A DNA stretch of 64,000 nucleotides from Hysterangium stoloniferum (GCA_015178975.1 WHVD01000127.1:62001-126000), one strand, 5' to 3'; positions 11,358 to 22,270 are shown, numbered from the stretch's first letter. The notes: generated by a model not told the origin, from the letters alone. Program-made: numbers and translations.

Positions 11358-11810
11358 TGTGACTGAACATGTAATTGTAATAGTCTAAAGTAAGGCGTCT
11401 GGCTGTTAAATGGGGGAGGCGAAAGGGAGCTGACTTTTTAGGTTGGAAGGTGGTGTGCATTGTACCATTTACACATAATAGAGAGTATTTGCAACTAATG
11501 GGTTGCTATAAGACTGTACTGTGTTCATGTGAGGATGCAAAGTAGATAGAACGTAGTCACTGAGTAACATGCAGATTAGTTGGAAAAATGATGAGAAAAA
11601 CTTCGATGGGGCGCTTTCAGGCAGTGTTCATACACTTTTATGTGATAATAGAGTTTATATACAACCAATATGTATTAGCAAAACTGATTGGTTCCTGATA
11701 ATAATATAAGGCACATAATTTAGTTTTGTTACTATGATATATTCTAATTGAGGAATACATAGGTCAAGGAGAGAACCTTAAACTGTCAAGGCTGGGAATG
11801 AACAAGGTGG
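11358..11810 (+). repeat. Dispersed ~450-bp repeat, copy 1
   Basis: It is closely similar to 17428-17890, from GTGACTGAACATGTAATTG to GGGAATGAACAAGGTGGG, with small indels. No open frame is conserved between the copies. The ends lack obvious terminal repeats, so the type of element is unknown. Confidence 0.75.
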
Positions 11811-13084
11811 GGGAATAAAAATGAGGAGTTGGGTATTATAATTAGGTGTTAAGATCTAAGTTCTCGGGTGGCATTGATATCACTACCACTTCCGCTAACA
11901 ATATATCGCTATAATACGAAAAAGGTTGGGCCAAGAACAATTGAATTAATATGATGAGACAATGTCGTCCATCCCAATTGTAGTTGTAGAATGATCGGTT
12001 GTATTATTTCCATTTCACCTTGAATCAATGAAAACGCGAAATTCAAGCCGAATGTGAGGCTGGGTTATTCTCGCGTAACCATGCAAGGGTGCTGCACTTA
12101 TTGTCTTATGGAGGTCGTATTGACGCTTATTGCAAGGCGAACAGACGTGCATTCCTTCTGACGAGGTCAATACACTTTTCTTCTGGCTTTTTCTCAGTGT
12201 CTCAACACACTTTAGAGGAAATTAAATCGACCTACCATGTGATTGCGGATCCACAAGTTTATTCTTTTAAATGACCTTATTATCAATGTCTCATTCATAT
12301 ATTGCACAAGTTTATTCTTTTGACTGACTTTATTATCAATGTCTCATTCATATATTGTCGGTTTCCTTATAACCTACAATATGATCCAACGTACCCCATT
12401 CGATTTCCACTTTGTGTTGACTGACCAAAATGCAAACACCTGATAGAAAGTGAGTAGTACTGGACTTGTCAGGCGGCCACAGGGCTAGGACAGCTATACA
12501 GAGACTCTGATTCTCGCTGGGCAGAGCAACATGATGCCTCCTGTTGTTCTGCTTCGCTAGCATCGCTGTGAATCATGCCCCCGTTATACCTTTTCTATGC
12601 CAGTGCCTGGCTGACAAGTTCAGTCGTACTCTATCTTTACCACATATTTTCATTTCAGTGGACTAGCAATATATCGCCACCCATTGTTCTGGATGGCCGA
12701 TCTACCCTATTTAGCGCGGCCACAACCCTCTGCAATTTCATCCTCTGCCATTATACCAGTTCCCAAACGCATCGCGATCATATATCTTATTATAAGACAT
12801 TCTGTCATGGACACCGCAAGCGGTCATATCTTTTCATCTACGTGGAATCTCCTTCTCAGCTAAACTCTTCTTCAAACAATAGGCGAGTTTTCTTCAAGCC
12901 ACGATGATTCAGCTGAGTCGTGAGGTGCCTGTGAAGTATGTACGGGTTCTGGAAGGTGCTACATTTCCAAGAACGATGGGAAACTCAAGAGAATATGACG
13001 TTTTTGTGGGCCTTCACCTGGAGATGTGCGCCATTGCTGCAAAGTGGTCTCGGGAGGCAGGAGCATTAGAAAACCACCCTTGAT
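11811..13084. other. No gene supported
   Basis: This stretch is AT-rich. A short direct duplication is visible (ACAAGTTTATTCTTTT at about 12252 and 12306, followed by TGTCTCATTCATATATTG). The open frame at 12575-12907 has no recognisable domain. Confidence 0.4.
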
Positions 13085-13432
13085 GTGGGTCGTGGTTGTC
13101 AATTTTACGAGGGCAATTGGCAGTGAGTTACAATTGACTACTCTTCATTTATTTTTTCCCTCTCTTAGAGCAAGCACACTTAGTAGTCGTTCAGAGTCAT
13201 CAAAGAGTGCAGTGTGTGGCACCCTCAAATACCTTTAAGATGTTCATGGGGTTGGAGGCGGACAATCAAGAAGGGAGCGCATCACAACACAAGCTACACT
13301 CCCTGATGACTCTGAACGACGACTAAGGGTAGTCTAAGAGGGGTTTAGAGTAAAGATAATGAAGACTATTCAATGTCAACTCGCTGCCAATCACCCCTGT
13401 AAATTTGACAGTCACGCGCACCAAAAAGAATC
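13085..13432. repeat. Imperfect long inverted repeat
   Basis: The left arm, about 13085-13206, reappears reversed at about 13302-13432. Landmarks are GGGCAATTGGCAGTGAGTT against its complement around 13378-13398, and TCGTTCAGAGTCATCA against TGATGACTCTGAACGA. The arms are roughly three-quarters similar by eye. This sits beside head-to-head zinc-finger relics and may be part of a larger palindromic duplication. Confidence 0.6.
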
Positions 13433-13540
13433 TTCCCACAAGAACGTCCTTGAGCAACAATAAATGGCCTGGGTTTCTTCCGCCCTCGATTTTTGGCCAT
13501 GAGCGCGCAGCGATGCAAGATGTTGTAGGGTGCTGGTGAT

Positions 13541-13830
13541 ATGTCATGTGAGATCATCTTTGCGCGTGAATGTGATATTGCAAAGCAAACAGGGTGCTGT
13601 TTTACAGAGGAGACGGTCATAGCTGTGTTTCGGCTTGTTCGACCGCCCGAAGCAGATGCGGCCGTTTGGTGTTTTGGCTTCTTACTGCGACGAACACGCC
13701 AGATTAACACCCTGGTTGGCTCCTCCTCATCGTCGCTCTCCACGTGCTTAGACTTCCAACCGACCAGTCTTGCAAGCTCATTATCATTATTGAAAGCCTC
13801 CATCTACACCTCCAACAAAACCCGCGGGGG
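13541..13830 (-). pseudogene. Decayed C2H2-type zinc-finger copy A
   Basis: On the minus strand, LLEV.MEAFNNDNELARLVGW is followed by KSKHVESDDEEEPT, RRSKKPKHQTA, and in a shifted frame CLLCNITFTRKDDLT*HI. That last piece has the C-x2-C-x12-H spacing of a C2H2 finger. A stop codon interrupts the finger. It is one of five related pieces between 13.5 and 16.5 kb. Confidence 0.5.
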
Positions 13831-13911
13831 TAGTGGTTCGCCCCTTGGTGTCAATCACAATGACCTGGAGCTCATTGATGGAGTTGTCATGGTCTTGACC
13901 ACCCGTGCAGG

Positions 13912-14200
13912 TCTTTTGTTGAAGGTGCAGATGTAGGTTTCCAAAGATGATAATGAGCCTGCAAGGCTGATCAGTCGGAAGTCTAAACGCATGGAGACTG
14001 ACAATGAGGAAGAGCCGACCAAGGAGTCGATCCCAGTAAGAAGCCAAAACACCAAACGGCGACACGTCGAACAGGCTGGAACACCGCCTCCTCCGTGGGA
14101 CAGCATGCATGTTTGCCTTGCAATATAACATTCAAACGCAAAGACGATCTCAAACAGCATAACACCTCCAAAGCCGTTGTCACAACCATGGTCAATGATA
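13912..14200 (+). pseudogene. Decayed C2H2-type zinc-finger copy B
   Basis: This copy lies head-to-head with copy A. It has LLLKVQM, DNEPARL, KSKRMETDNEEEPTKESIP, then HACLPCNITFKRKDDLKQH, a C-x2-C-x12-H finger core. Frame changes separate the acidic part from the finger. Together with copy A it forms an inverted duplication centred near 13870. Confidence 0.5.
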
Positions 14201-14439
14201 TCCAGCAGGGCAACTACAAACGGTCGGTCAGGATAATCTGCCAGGAAAAAGGCCCATGCATCTCGGTTGAGGGTAGAAGATACACGGGGCAGAGTGGTGG
14301 CCCCACCTGGGCATACATTGATACGGGGACCAGAGTTGGGGGAGGTGGGGGATTCCCGTGAGGGGGGAAGAGATGAGCATGGGGAAGCAGGAAGTCACCA
14401 TCAGCAGGGGACGATTATAGAAGAGCTGCTGCCCGTGTG

Positions 14440-14572
14440 GGTCTTTTGTTGAAGGTGCAGATGGAGGTTTTAAACGACGATAATGAGCCTGCGAGACTGG
14501 TCGGTCAGAAGTCTAAGAGCGTGGAGACCGACGATGAGAAGGAGCCGACCAACAAGCCGATCCGGGGTGTGG
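14440..14572 (+). pseudogene. Decayed zinc-finger family copy C (acidic part only)
   Basis: LLLKVQMEVLNDDNEPARLV and KSKSVETDDEKEPTNKPI are recognisable, followed by divergence before the finger. It is a partial copy of the same family. Confidence 0.5.
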
Positions 14573-14914
14573 GTCTTGAATAATCCTCTGAAGGTATATG
14601 TTCCTTAAACCCCTGTTATAACATCGTTAATCATTGTTGAGAGCAATCAGAGACTGTAGCTTGTGTGATACTGTAAGCCTGGTGGCTTACGACATACTGA
14701 TTACGTTATCACAGACGCGCATAGTAGTTTTTTCATATCGTTTTACTTACCGTCATCATCGTGTATCGTACTCGCCGTTCTCGAGGAATACAGTTTGGTC
14801 CTATCAATGTCTGGACCGATGCCAATGTAAGGCTGCATTAGACAGCAGCCTTTCAGATACCCTCACTTAGAAGCGGACGATCAAGAGGCACTGCGGCCTC
14901 TTGTCCAGCAGCTG

Positions 14915-15260
14915 CCCACGCGGGTCTTTTGTTGAAGGTGAAGATGGAGGTTATCAACGACAATAATAAGCCTGTCATATTGGTTGATTGGAAGTCTAAG
15001 TGTGTGGAGACTGACGATGAGGAGGAATCGACCAAAGAGTCGATCCAGTGTGTTTGTCGCAGTAAGAAGCCAAAACACCAAACAGCCGCACCTGCAGGCG
15101 AAAAAAACGGGAACAAGAGTACGTCCACCTTATCTCAATGGAGCACGCCTGCTCGCCTTGCACTATGGCATTCAAGCACCAAGAACGATCTCGTGCGCCA
15201 TAACATTACAAATGCAAAATACTTTGGATGGCCGCCCGAGAATGATCCAGATTCGTATCC
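14915..15260 (+). pseudogene. Decayed C2H2-type zinc-finger copy D
   Basis: An open frame from 14929 carries VKMEVINDNNKPVILVDWKS, KCVETDDEEESTKESI and SKKPKHQTAAPAG. The finger (HACSPCTMAFKHQ...LVRHNIT) needs a one-base shift to read C-x2-C-x12-H. It is the longest open member of the family but still broken at the finger. Confidence 0.5.
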
Positions 15261-16200
15261 TGCCCGAATATCGTCCTATCACCATTGTAGCTGTAGTGTA
15301 TTTAGTTGTATCACTTTGATTTTACCTTTCAATTGTATCTTGATTGCGTTATAATATTAATTCCATTTATTCTTTGTGCAAATTTCTTTGGCCCAGATTG
15401 ATCTCTGATCCGATTCCCGAAAAGCGTTTATCTTCTGCCATACAACATGGAGGTAAGGATAGCATTCTCTGTCTTGTCATGCCAAATAAGTAATCCCTAA
15501 ATTCGCACCCAACGACGTAGTTCCATTGCCCCTGTACATCGTTATGTTATGTAATGGATGAGCAGAATGAAATGACCATTACAAGCAGCATGCGTGACTC
15601 ATGGCCTCGTCTACAACACGTCTGGGACTACTGTGACGTTACTATGTCGCGCACTAAATAGTCGCAGCGGCACTCTGCTCGTTGAAAATAAATCACACTA
15701 AACCCATTTTATTGGTTTTATACATCTACTGATATATTTAGGGCGAAAGTATTTATGTAGCACGTCGTGTTAAGTTTTCGTGGTGCTGTTCCTAGACCGT
15801 ATAACTTTCCGTTTGTCTGAGTGAGGTGACAGTACTCGTTGATAAGGACTAAACAAATACAAATAGACCTTATATAACCCAAAATACGCGGTGAATTCCC
15901 AACCGCAGCGACCCAAGCCCTAATGCTCGTGATCCCTCGCTAACCCAAATCCCAGAAAAGTTAACACGTCAGACTCCATTATGCCATTAATCTATGGCTT
16001 GGGGTTAACACTCAATATATGCAGATGCAGAATCACTGGCGGTAACAGTTATTTATTCAGTGGTTGTACTGTTCACGTTACTATAAAAGTTTCCCGATGG
16101 CGGGAGTTCGGTAGCTTGTGAAGGGAAGAGCTGCTCGGACGATTTGCTATTTCATGTTCATATGTGGCGGTATTTGCATGCTTAGGTCTTCCAGCTGCTT
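15261..16200. other. No gene supported
   Basis: No recognisable domain or shared repeat was found between zinc-finger copies D and E. Confidence 0.4.
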
Positions 16201-16470
16201 CAGCTGCTGTCTGCACAGGTCCTTTGTTGAAGGTGCAGATGGAGGTTGTCAATGACGATGATGAGCCTCCAAAACTGGGATCCGGGGTGTCCGTCGCAGT
16301 AACAAGCCAAAACACTAATGGCCACACCTGCTGCGGGTAGTTAAACAAACGAGAACACGGCTGCATCCACCTCCCCCATAGGACAGTACACATGTTTGCC
16401 TTGCACTATGACACTTATGCACAAACACAATCTCAAACGGCATAGCACCAAAACCCAACAAAATCTTGCA
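16201..16470 (+). pseudogene. Decayed C2H2-type zinc-finger copy E
   Basis: Pieces read PLLKVQMEVVNDDDEPPKL, then after deletions THTCLPCTMTLMHKHNLKRH, again C-x2-C-x12-H. The acidic block is missing. It is the most degraded copy. Confidence 0.45.
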
Positions 16471-17427
16471 TCACTGCGCGCTCATGAGCCAAAATCGTTT
16501 CAGGATAGAATTTTGGCCATTCATTGTTCTTGCTCAAGAACATACTTCCAGGAAGCATCAGTCAAAATATGCATGTTGTTGCCAAACCTGAAATGTCACT
16601 CAGGAGGGTATCTCATTCATGTATTATAGGTGGGCACCTCATTTTCTATTATGCAGATTATAGCCTTATTCTTCTCGCTGTTCTGCAATAGATCAAACAT
16701 TGTCGCCACATGCATATTGTAGCTGTAGTATTTTTTAGAAGCTGTATCATTTCATTTTACCTTTGTATCTATGTCAGGTCATCATATTAATCTAAGTTGT
16801 TTTTGGGAAAACTCATTTGGCATTATGGCGTCATATAGTCAAAGTTCATGGAAGTGCTCCTGACATCAATTCCACTTGCATACACCCAATGTGGAATCTT
16901 GGGCTGCGACCTTTGTGTCACCCAGATGAAACCGGAAAGTACCATACATGAATCACGGGTCTGGGGTGCTTGAGCCACATTTTTGATGGCTCCACGTTAT
17001 TCTTCTCAATCACCTGATTTAATCGTCTCGGATGAAGAGTACAAATAGCGAGCTGAGCATCACACAGCCATTCAATGAATAAATGACAAATGGTCCTCTG
17101 TCGCCTCTTTTTCTATTGATGCAATTATCCGGTTATAGAGATGTACATCCCCTCTTCGAGTAGAAGCAGCATACAATGTTTATACTTATGATATTCTGGC
17201 AACTTGCAGGACAAACACGCCCAGACACTCCAGCAGGCACGGTCATGTGATACCACCAGGCTATAAACAACTTGTGGTTTACTTATTTTATTTGGCAATA
17301 TACCAGTCACCAAAGAACTGGAATGAATTTATAACCGAAAAGGCCCTTCTGTCCGTTTTGGGGCAACTTCTGGGACAATCAGTCGCAAGTTACCACCGAC
17401 GCGTACCAAGCAAGCTCACAACAACAC
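16471..17427. other. No gene supported
   Basis: AT-rich sequence without a recognisable gene. A short frame at 17125-17313 has no domain. Confidence 0.4.
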
Positions 17428-17890
17428 GTGACTGGATATGTAATTGTAATGGTCTAAGGGAAGGCGTCTGGCTGTAAAATGGGGGGCGACAGGGAGCTGG
17501 TTTTTTAGATTGAAAGGTGGTGTGCATTACACCATTTACACAAAATAGGTTGGTATAAGGCTGTACTGTTTTCAGGTGAGTATACAAAGTAGATAGAAGT
17601 GGTTGGTGTACACTCGGCTTTACAGAATGTGGTCACTGAGTAATATGCAGATTAGTTGGAACAATGATGAGAAAAACTGCAATGGGGCACTTTCAGGCAG
17701 CATTCATAAACTTTTCATGCCATAATAGAGTTTATTTGTAACCAATATCTGTGGGCAACACTGATTGGTCCTGATTATTATATAAGGCACATGATTAGTT
17801 TTATTAAAACGATATATTCTAATTGAGGAATACTTAGATAGGTCAAAGAGAGGATCTCAAATTGTCAAGGCTGGGAATGAACAAGGTGGG
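17428..17890 (+). repeat. Dispersed ~450-bp repeat, copy 2
   Basis: It matches 11358-11810 in the same orientation. Similarity ends just before the 312-bp tRNA-related insertion at 17928. Confidence 0.75.
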
Positions 17891-17927
17891 TGTAAGGGCT
17901 ACCTCTGTCAGGGCCCATGGTACTCAC

Positions 17928-18239
17928 TGTTGGAAACCACTAAGGCAATGTTAGCTTAGTGGTTTCCAACATAAAGTACACTCCGACCCGAAGGTCAGTA
18001 GTAACTCCCCTATGACCTGTTTAAGGCCAGTAGCCAACATTGTGTGTGGGCCAACTAGATATCAAGTAATTTTTATGATTCCTCTTAATGCCAAATACAA
18101 GTTATTTTGCCACTTATTTGGACTTCAAACTATTGGTATGGGTGGGGATTGAACTCATGACCAAATAAGGTCTTAGAGTATCAGAGTTTACTTTATGTTG
18201 GAAACCACTAAGCCAATGTTGGCTTAGTGGTTTCCAACA
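17928..18239 (-). mobile_element. 312-bp SINE-like or solo-LTR-like element with hairpin ends and 5-bp target duplication
   Basis: The element runs from TGTTGGAAACC to GGTTTCCAACA and is flanked by CTCAC on both sides (17923-17927 and 18240-18244). Each end is itself a near-perfect palindrome (TTGGAAACCACTAAG...CTTAGTGGTTTCCAA) followed by an inverted CATAAAGTA. On the minus strand TGGCTTAGTGG (about 18218-18228) resembles a tRNA box A and GAGTTCAATCC (about 18146-18156) a box B, so a tRNA-related SINE is possible. The TG...CA ends with a 5-bp duplication would equally fit a solo LTR. No coding capacity. Confidence 0.6.
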
Positions 18240-18375
18240 CTCACACAAGGCTAGCAGAGGGGTATCCAAAGTCTATTAGGTAGTTAATATATACAAGATA
18301 GAAAACTACTGGGATATCTGAAGAGAAAAAGATAAGGGAGACATCTCTGCTAGGTGCTCTGAAACATGGGGTGGT

Positions 18376-19892
18376 GTGATGTATTAGTCTTATTTTAATA
18401 CTATTTTCCAAAAAAGGAGTCCAATGCTCTATCAAAATGTGCAAATACTCAATTCACTGCAAGGTAAAATAATTTAAGTATTTGATATTAATCAGTGGCA
18501 GCCTAAATAGACGTAGAACCCCTGAAGTCAAGAGTTTACTTGAATATATGCACCCTACTTCGCAAAGAAGGTTTTGAGAGCTGCTTGTGCAAGCTTGTTC
18601 TTTTTCTGTAAAAACACTACTAAAATATGAATAACAATTCACTGATTCCGAAACTAGATTCAACTTCGATTCTAGCTAGTTTATATATATTTTATACTAT
18701 TTATCAAACAGTAAAAATATTTATAAACAGGTCAAAAGATTAGATATAGAATAAAACACTATTTGGCTAATATATGCTCTATTTATACTAACCTACAGGG
18801 TCTACTGTGATACTAACTTATCAGGAGCTTAATGTAGTCTTAAGGATTCTGCAAGAATATTCTCAGTATTTATTTATGCCAAAAACCGGGTAGAAATTAG
18901 AATATATGTATTCCTAATCTCAATATAACCTACTATATTTACTACTTAAATTGATAACCAACTACTCAACTAGAGGTGGATTAGTAATAAAGGATAGCCA
19001 GCTACTCAACTAAGAGGTGGCAAAAAGGGAACAGTTGATATGTTTATTTATTTATTTATTGATTGATAACCAACAGCTCAACTAGAGGTGGTTAAGGGAT
19101 TCTGGGTTAGCTTAGGTCAGCAGCTCAACTAGAGGTGACTAAGTGTATGTATGTATTTGTCCAACAGCCCAATTAGGGGTGGAATATAACTGCTTGCTGC
19201 AGTGGCACACTGATGTGGCTGATAAATGGGTTAAAATAAGTTATATTTCAGTGGTGGAGCAGAGCTCCTTATATACAGTAAAATCTGAGACATGGGAGAA
19301 TGTTCTAGCTACTTGTTTTACCTATTTTTAGCTATTTTACCTGGAATCTGCTGGAATATTCCAGGAGTTTCTACTACTTTCCATTGTAGCATATATGCTG
19401 ATGTAATATTCTCGCGCGTCGCGAAGTTGCTGATTTCGTGCGCGCGCTGATTACATAATTTTCCCGCGCGTGTCACATATGTGTGACGTTATTATTATTC
19501 AGCTCGCGTTTGTGACAAGTCGTCGCATTTTGTGACGACAGTCACTTGTTGTGACGCCGGTCACCTGTTGTGACGCATGTCACCTGTTGTGACGAATGTC
19601 ACCTGTTGTAACGAATGTCACATATTGTGACGAATTTTCCCGCGCGTTGCGCAATAAGCGCCAGATGGCCGACTTAGAAGATATTTAGATAAAAAGAATA
19701 AACAGTAGAAATTCGATAACTCTCCCAAAATAAATGATAAAAATATGAAATAAATTGTAAAAATCAACTTAATTTCATGAGACTATTGTACAATAATTTT
19801 GTCGCAATATAAGTACATTTAAACGTGTTTTTATCAATTTGTTTAGGGGGAGATTGGTTAAAAATTGGAAAAACCTATAAATACATAACAGG
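18376..19892 (+). repeat. Non-coding repeat family R1, copy 1 (uninterrupted)
   Basis: A 1.5-kb block starts at GTGATGTATTAG and ends at AAATACATAACAG. It is shared with 42933-49174 (split by a DIRS element), with 25558-27488 minus (partial, split by a Tc1) and with 32385-32857 minus (partial). It contains an AACTCAACTAGAGGTGG-type interspersed motif (several copies, about 18960-19180), a TGTGAC-rich minisatellite, and a purine run (AGGGGGAGA near 19852). I see no open frame conserved among copies. It may be a non-autonomous retroelement. Confidence 0.7.
19500..19635 (+). repeat. TGTGACG/GTCAC minisatellite
   Basis: There are about seven degenerate units of roughly 18-19 bp of the form TTGTGACGAATGTCACCTG. 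Each unit contains an internal inverted pair (GTGAC and GTCAC). A related array occurs on the opposite strand at about 32640-32825, and a shrunken remnant near 48840-48915. Confidence 0.75.
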
Positions 19893-20096
19893 TGGCTAAA
19901 AATAGAATGACAGCTTACCCCAAACATACACTAACTATATACACTACTTTAGAATATTCCTAGTGTTGGATATGGTTGGTTTGACAGCCTAGACTCAGCT
20001 TTAGAGCAGTGCAAATGTGTGACTGTCTCTCACAGTTTCTGTGTATATGGAATGTTAATGGCCATATAGAGTTGACTTCACTACTGAGTACCTAAA

Positions 20097-20168
20097 GGGT
20101 TGGTAGCTCAGTGGTAGAGCATCCAGTCTAGATTACAGATGGTCCCAGGTTCAATTCCTGGCCAGTCC
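20097..20168 (+). pseudogene. tRNA-like sequence (tRNA pseudogene or SINE head)
   Basis: Its 72 nt have tRNA geometry: acceptor GGGTTGG pairs with CCAGTCC (allowing G-U), the D arm is GCTC/GAGC, box A is TAGCTCAGTGG, the T arm CCAGG/CCTGG is perfect, and box B is GGTTCAATTCC. The anticodon stem does not pair (TCCAG against ACAGA) and the loop cannot be placed cleanly. It therefore looks like a relic or the head of a SINE rather than a working tRNA gene. It lies among transposons. Confidence 0.55.
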
Positions 20169-20330
20169 AATATTTTCCAATACCTAGAGGGTGGAATAGC
20201 TCTCTAAAAAACATGAGAAAATTACAGGAGACAATATAAAATAACCTCTAAGGGTTGGCCAGTATAGACATGATATAAACTAGAGTGAAGAAATAGAATG
20301 TCCCCTTACATCACCCCCTCCTCTAAGGCC

Positions 20331-20790
20331 TGTTGCCTTGACATGCCCAATGCAGTGAATATTTCAACAAAATAGTAAGGCCTCAAATTGCACTGCCTTA
20401 CTACAATGTGGGGCCCCTGGGGTTTCCTGATAAAACTTGGCAATCAGATCTGGGGCATTGACATCCTTCTCTGAGACCCATTTATTATGCTCATATCCAT
20501 AGTTGATCAGGAATTGGAGTCAATTCTGAAATCACCTACTATTGAGGATCTTCTCAACATGATATTCCTCTTCACCTTCCACCAGTATTGGCTTTGGTGC
20601 AGGTGGATGGGGGATGGCACCCTGGGAATGGGTCTTCTGATGCTGTGGTCAATTTAACCACATTAAACACTGGGTGAAGATGATGCAAGGAATTGGGGAG
20701 TCTTAGACAATAGGCATTGTGACCCACTGTGGCCTGTATGGTAAAGGGGCCCAAATTGCAGTGAGAGAGTTTGACTAATGGCCTAGTGGT
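20331..20790 (-). pseudogene. Ty3/Gypsy pol C-terminal fragment with chromodomain
   Basis: The minus strand reads GPFTIQATVGHNAYCLRLPN, SLHHLHPVFNVVKL, and after a stop YEHNKWVSEKDVNAPDLIAK followed by FYQETPGAP. These are the end of a Ty3 integrase and a chromodomain (LPxxLxxxHPVFNVxxL). It diverges from the intact chromovirus at 36.8 kb, so it belongs to a different, older lineage. Stops interrupt it. Confidence 0.65.
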
Positions 20791-20794
20791 TCTG

Positions 20795-21330
20795 TGTTAA
20801 GTGCCATGTCAGGAACCTATTCCAAGACTAATGGAAATGACTGGGAACTCAGGAACTTCCAGATAGGGTCAGGATGTTGGCTTCAGCTTATGTGCTGCAC
20901 CCCTATGCAAACACTTGGAATGACCTTAATTTCAGGGACAGGATTTACATTGGAAGATTATGGATATTCAGAGTTCTGAAGAGTTCCAAATATTGAGCAT
21001 ACAGAAAGAAGGAAGGAATAAGAAACTAAGTCGATATCAGATTTAAGGTAAAGTACAAATTCATGGAAACTAATGTAAGTTCCCTCATTATTGTACTACA
21101 AACTAAGATCACAATAAGGCAGATTAGGAAAGTATTTCTGAAATGGGAATACAACAACCAAATGAATGAATACTTGTTAGAAGTTACCAAATGTGGAACA
21201 AGGATTGGGATCAGAAGTATGGGAACTGGAAATGTTCCATGGATGGAAGTTGGGTCAGAAGTTATGGATAATATTGGAAGATTGAAGTATCTGGGAATGG
21301 ATCATAACAGTACCCCCCTGTTAGGCTGAA
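20795..21330 (+). repeat. Old LTR related to the intact chromovirus LTR
   Basis: It begins TGTTAAGTGCCATG and shares the block GGxTTGGCTTCAGCTTATGxGCTGC with the young LTRs at 34874 and 41865 in the same orientation. CpG sites of the young LTR appear as TpG or CpA. The right end is not clear. A partial second copy lies at 24568-24668. Its position just left of the antisense-gene relic mirrors the layout of the intact element. Confidence 0.55.
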
Positions 21331-21430
21331 CTCTCATAGAGGCAATTATGTACTGAGCATTGAACTGTCAGTCATCCATTATGTGTCATGAAAAAATGCA
21401 TGTTTGGCAGTGGAGAGTTTCAGCTGCTGA

Positions 21431-21528
21431 AAGTTGTGGTTAAAGAAAGAAAAATTGTTAATTGAATATTGGAGTATAAAAACTTCCAAATATTCAATTA
21501 ACAATTTTTCTTTCTTTAACCACAACTT
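21431..21528. repeat. Perfect 40-bp inverted repeat around a TATA box
   Basis: Arms AAGTTGTGGTTAAAGAAAGA... (21431-21470) and its exact complement (21489-21528) flank an 18-nt loop containing TATAAAA. The hairpin stands about 60 bp upstream of the coiled-coil relic at 21586. In the intact element the equivalent place holds a plain TATA box without such arms. Confidence 0.85.
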
Positions 21529-21585
21529 GTATGTTCATTCATTGACCTTTATTTACCACCACTCCAGAAAATTCAAAAGCTGAAA

Positions 21586-22200
21586 TTGCCAAAACTGCTG
21601 AAATGTCAAAAGTCAAGGAACTTCAATGCAAATGAACAGAAGATGGAGGAGGTAAGGCAGCAACAAGAGGAGGAGGAGAAGGCTTTGATGTGTGAGTTGA
21701 AGGAGGCAGAAGAAGCAGAAAAGTATGAGTTGGAGTGGATTAAGGTGGAGAAAGAGAAGGAGGAACAGAGATGGGAATGCTTTCAGAGAATAGTGGAGGA
21801 TCAGAGGTTGTGGGATAAAGTGGAGAAAAAACAGGAGGATGCCAAGGTGGAAGAGCAGAGGTTAAAAGAGAAGTGGGATGGAAAGGTGAGTGAACCAGAA
21901 AGTGTTCCATGTGTCTCCAGTAATGGAAAGCAACAGCAGAAAGCTAATGAACTAGATGAAGAGGAAGAGGCTGGGCCTTCAAGTCCAAAGGTAAGTGGTT
22001 TTGAAAAGTTCCAGAATATGGCTAATATCCAAAACAGAAACAAAAGACCAGGGCTCTGGAACATATGGAAACTGCCCATGAAGTTCCCTGTCAGTGATGG
22101 AGATCCAGGGCATTACTGGTTGGAGGCAGAAGGTAAAATGAGGCAGAACTTATTTCCTGTGTGCTGTTGTGAGAGGTATGGCGAAATATGCTCGGGAAAT
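21586..22200 (+). pseudogene. Relic of the retrotransposon antisense coiled-coil / Zn-cluster gene
   Basis: A Glu/Lys/Gln-rich coiled coil (EVRQQQEEEEKALMCELKEA and onward) is followed by an acidic block ending EEEEAGPSSPK. Then comes an intron-like GTAAGT...AACAG and KQKTRALEHM. The spliced gene inside the intact chromovirus has the same plan: coiled coil, acidic block ending GPSSPK, then an intron and KQKQAP. Downstream frames (VSDGDPG) are shifted and the six-cysteine motif is lost. The Tc1 element inserted at 22269. Confidence 0.6.
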
Positions 22201-22270
22201 ATAGTCTGGATAAGCCCATATTATATTCCCATTATTATTTCTTCTTTCTCTCTATTCTATTATACACTTA

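Noticed and set aside
12575-12907. Plus-strand 110-residue frame
   Set aside because: Hydrophobic-aromatic mix without domain, homologous copy or splice context.
19500-19635. CRISPR-like array
   Set aside because: Units are ~18-19 bp, degenerate and contiguous without spacers, in a eukaryotic repeat.
20097-20168. Functional tRNA gene
   Set aside because: The anticodon stem does not pair and no anticodon loop fits.
21801-22079. Ser/Phe-rich minus-strand frame
   Set aside because: Complement of the Glu/Lys-rich coiled-coil relic.
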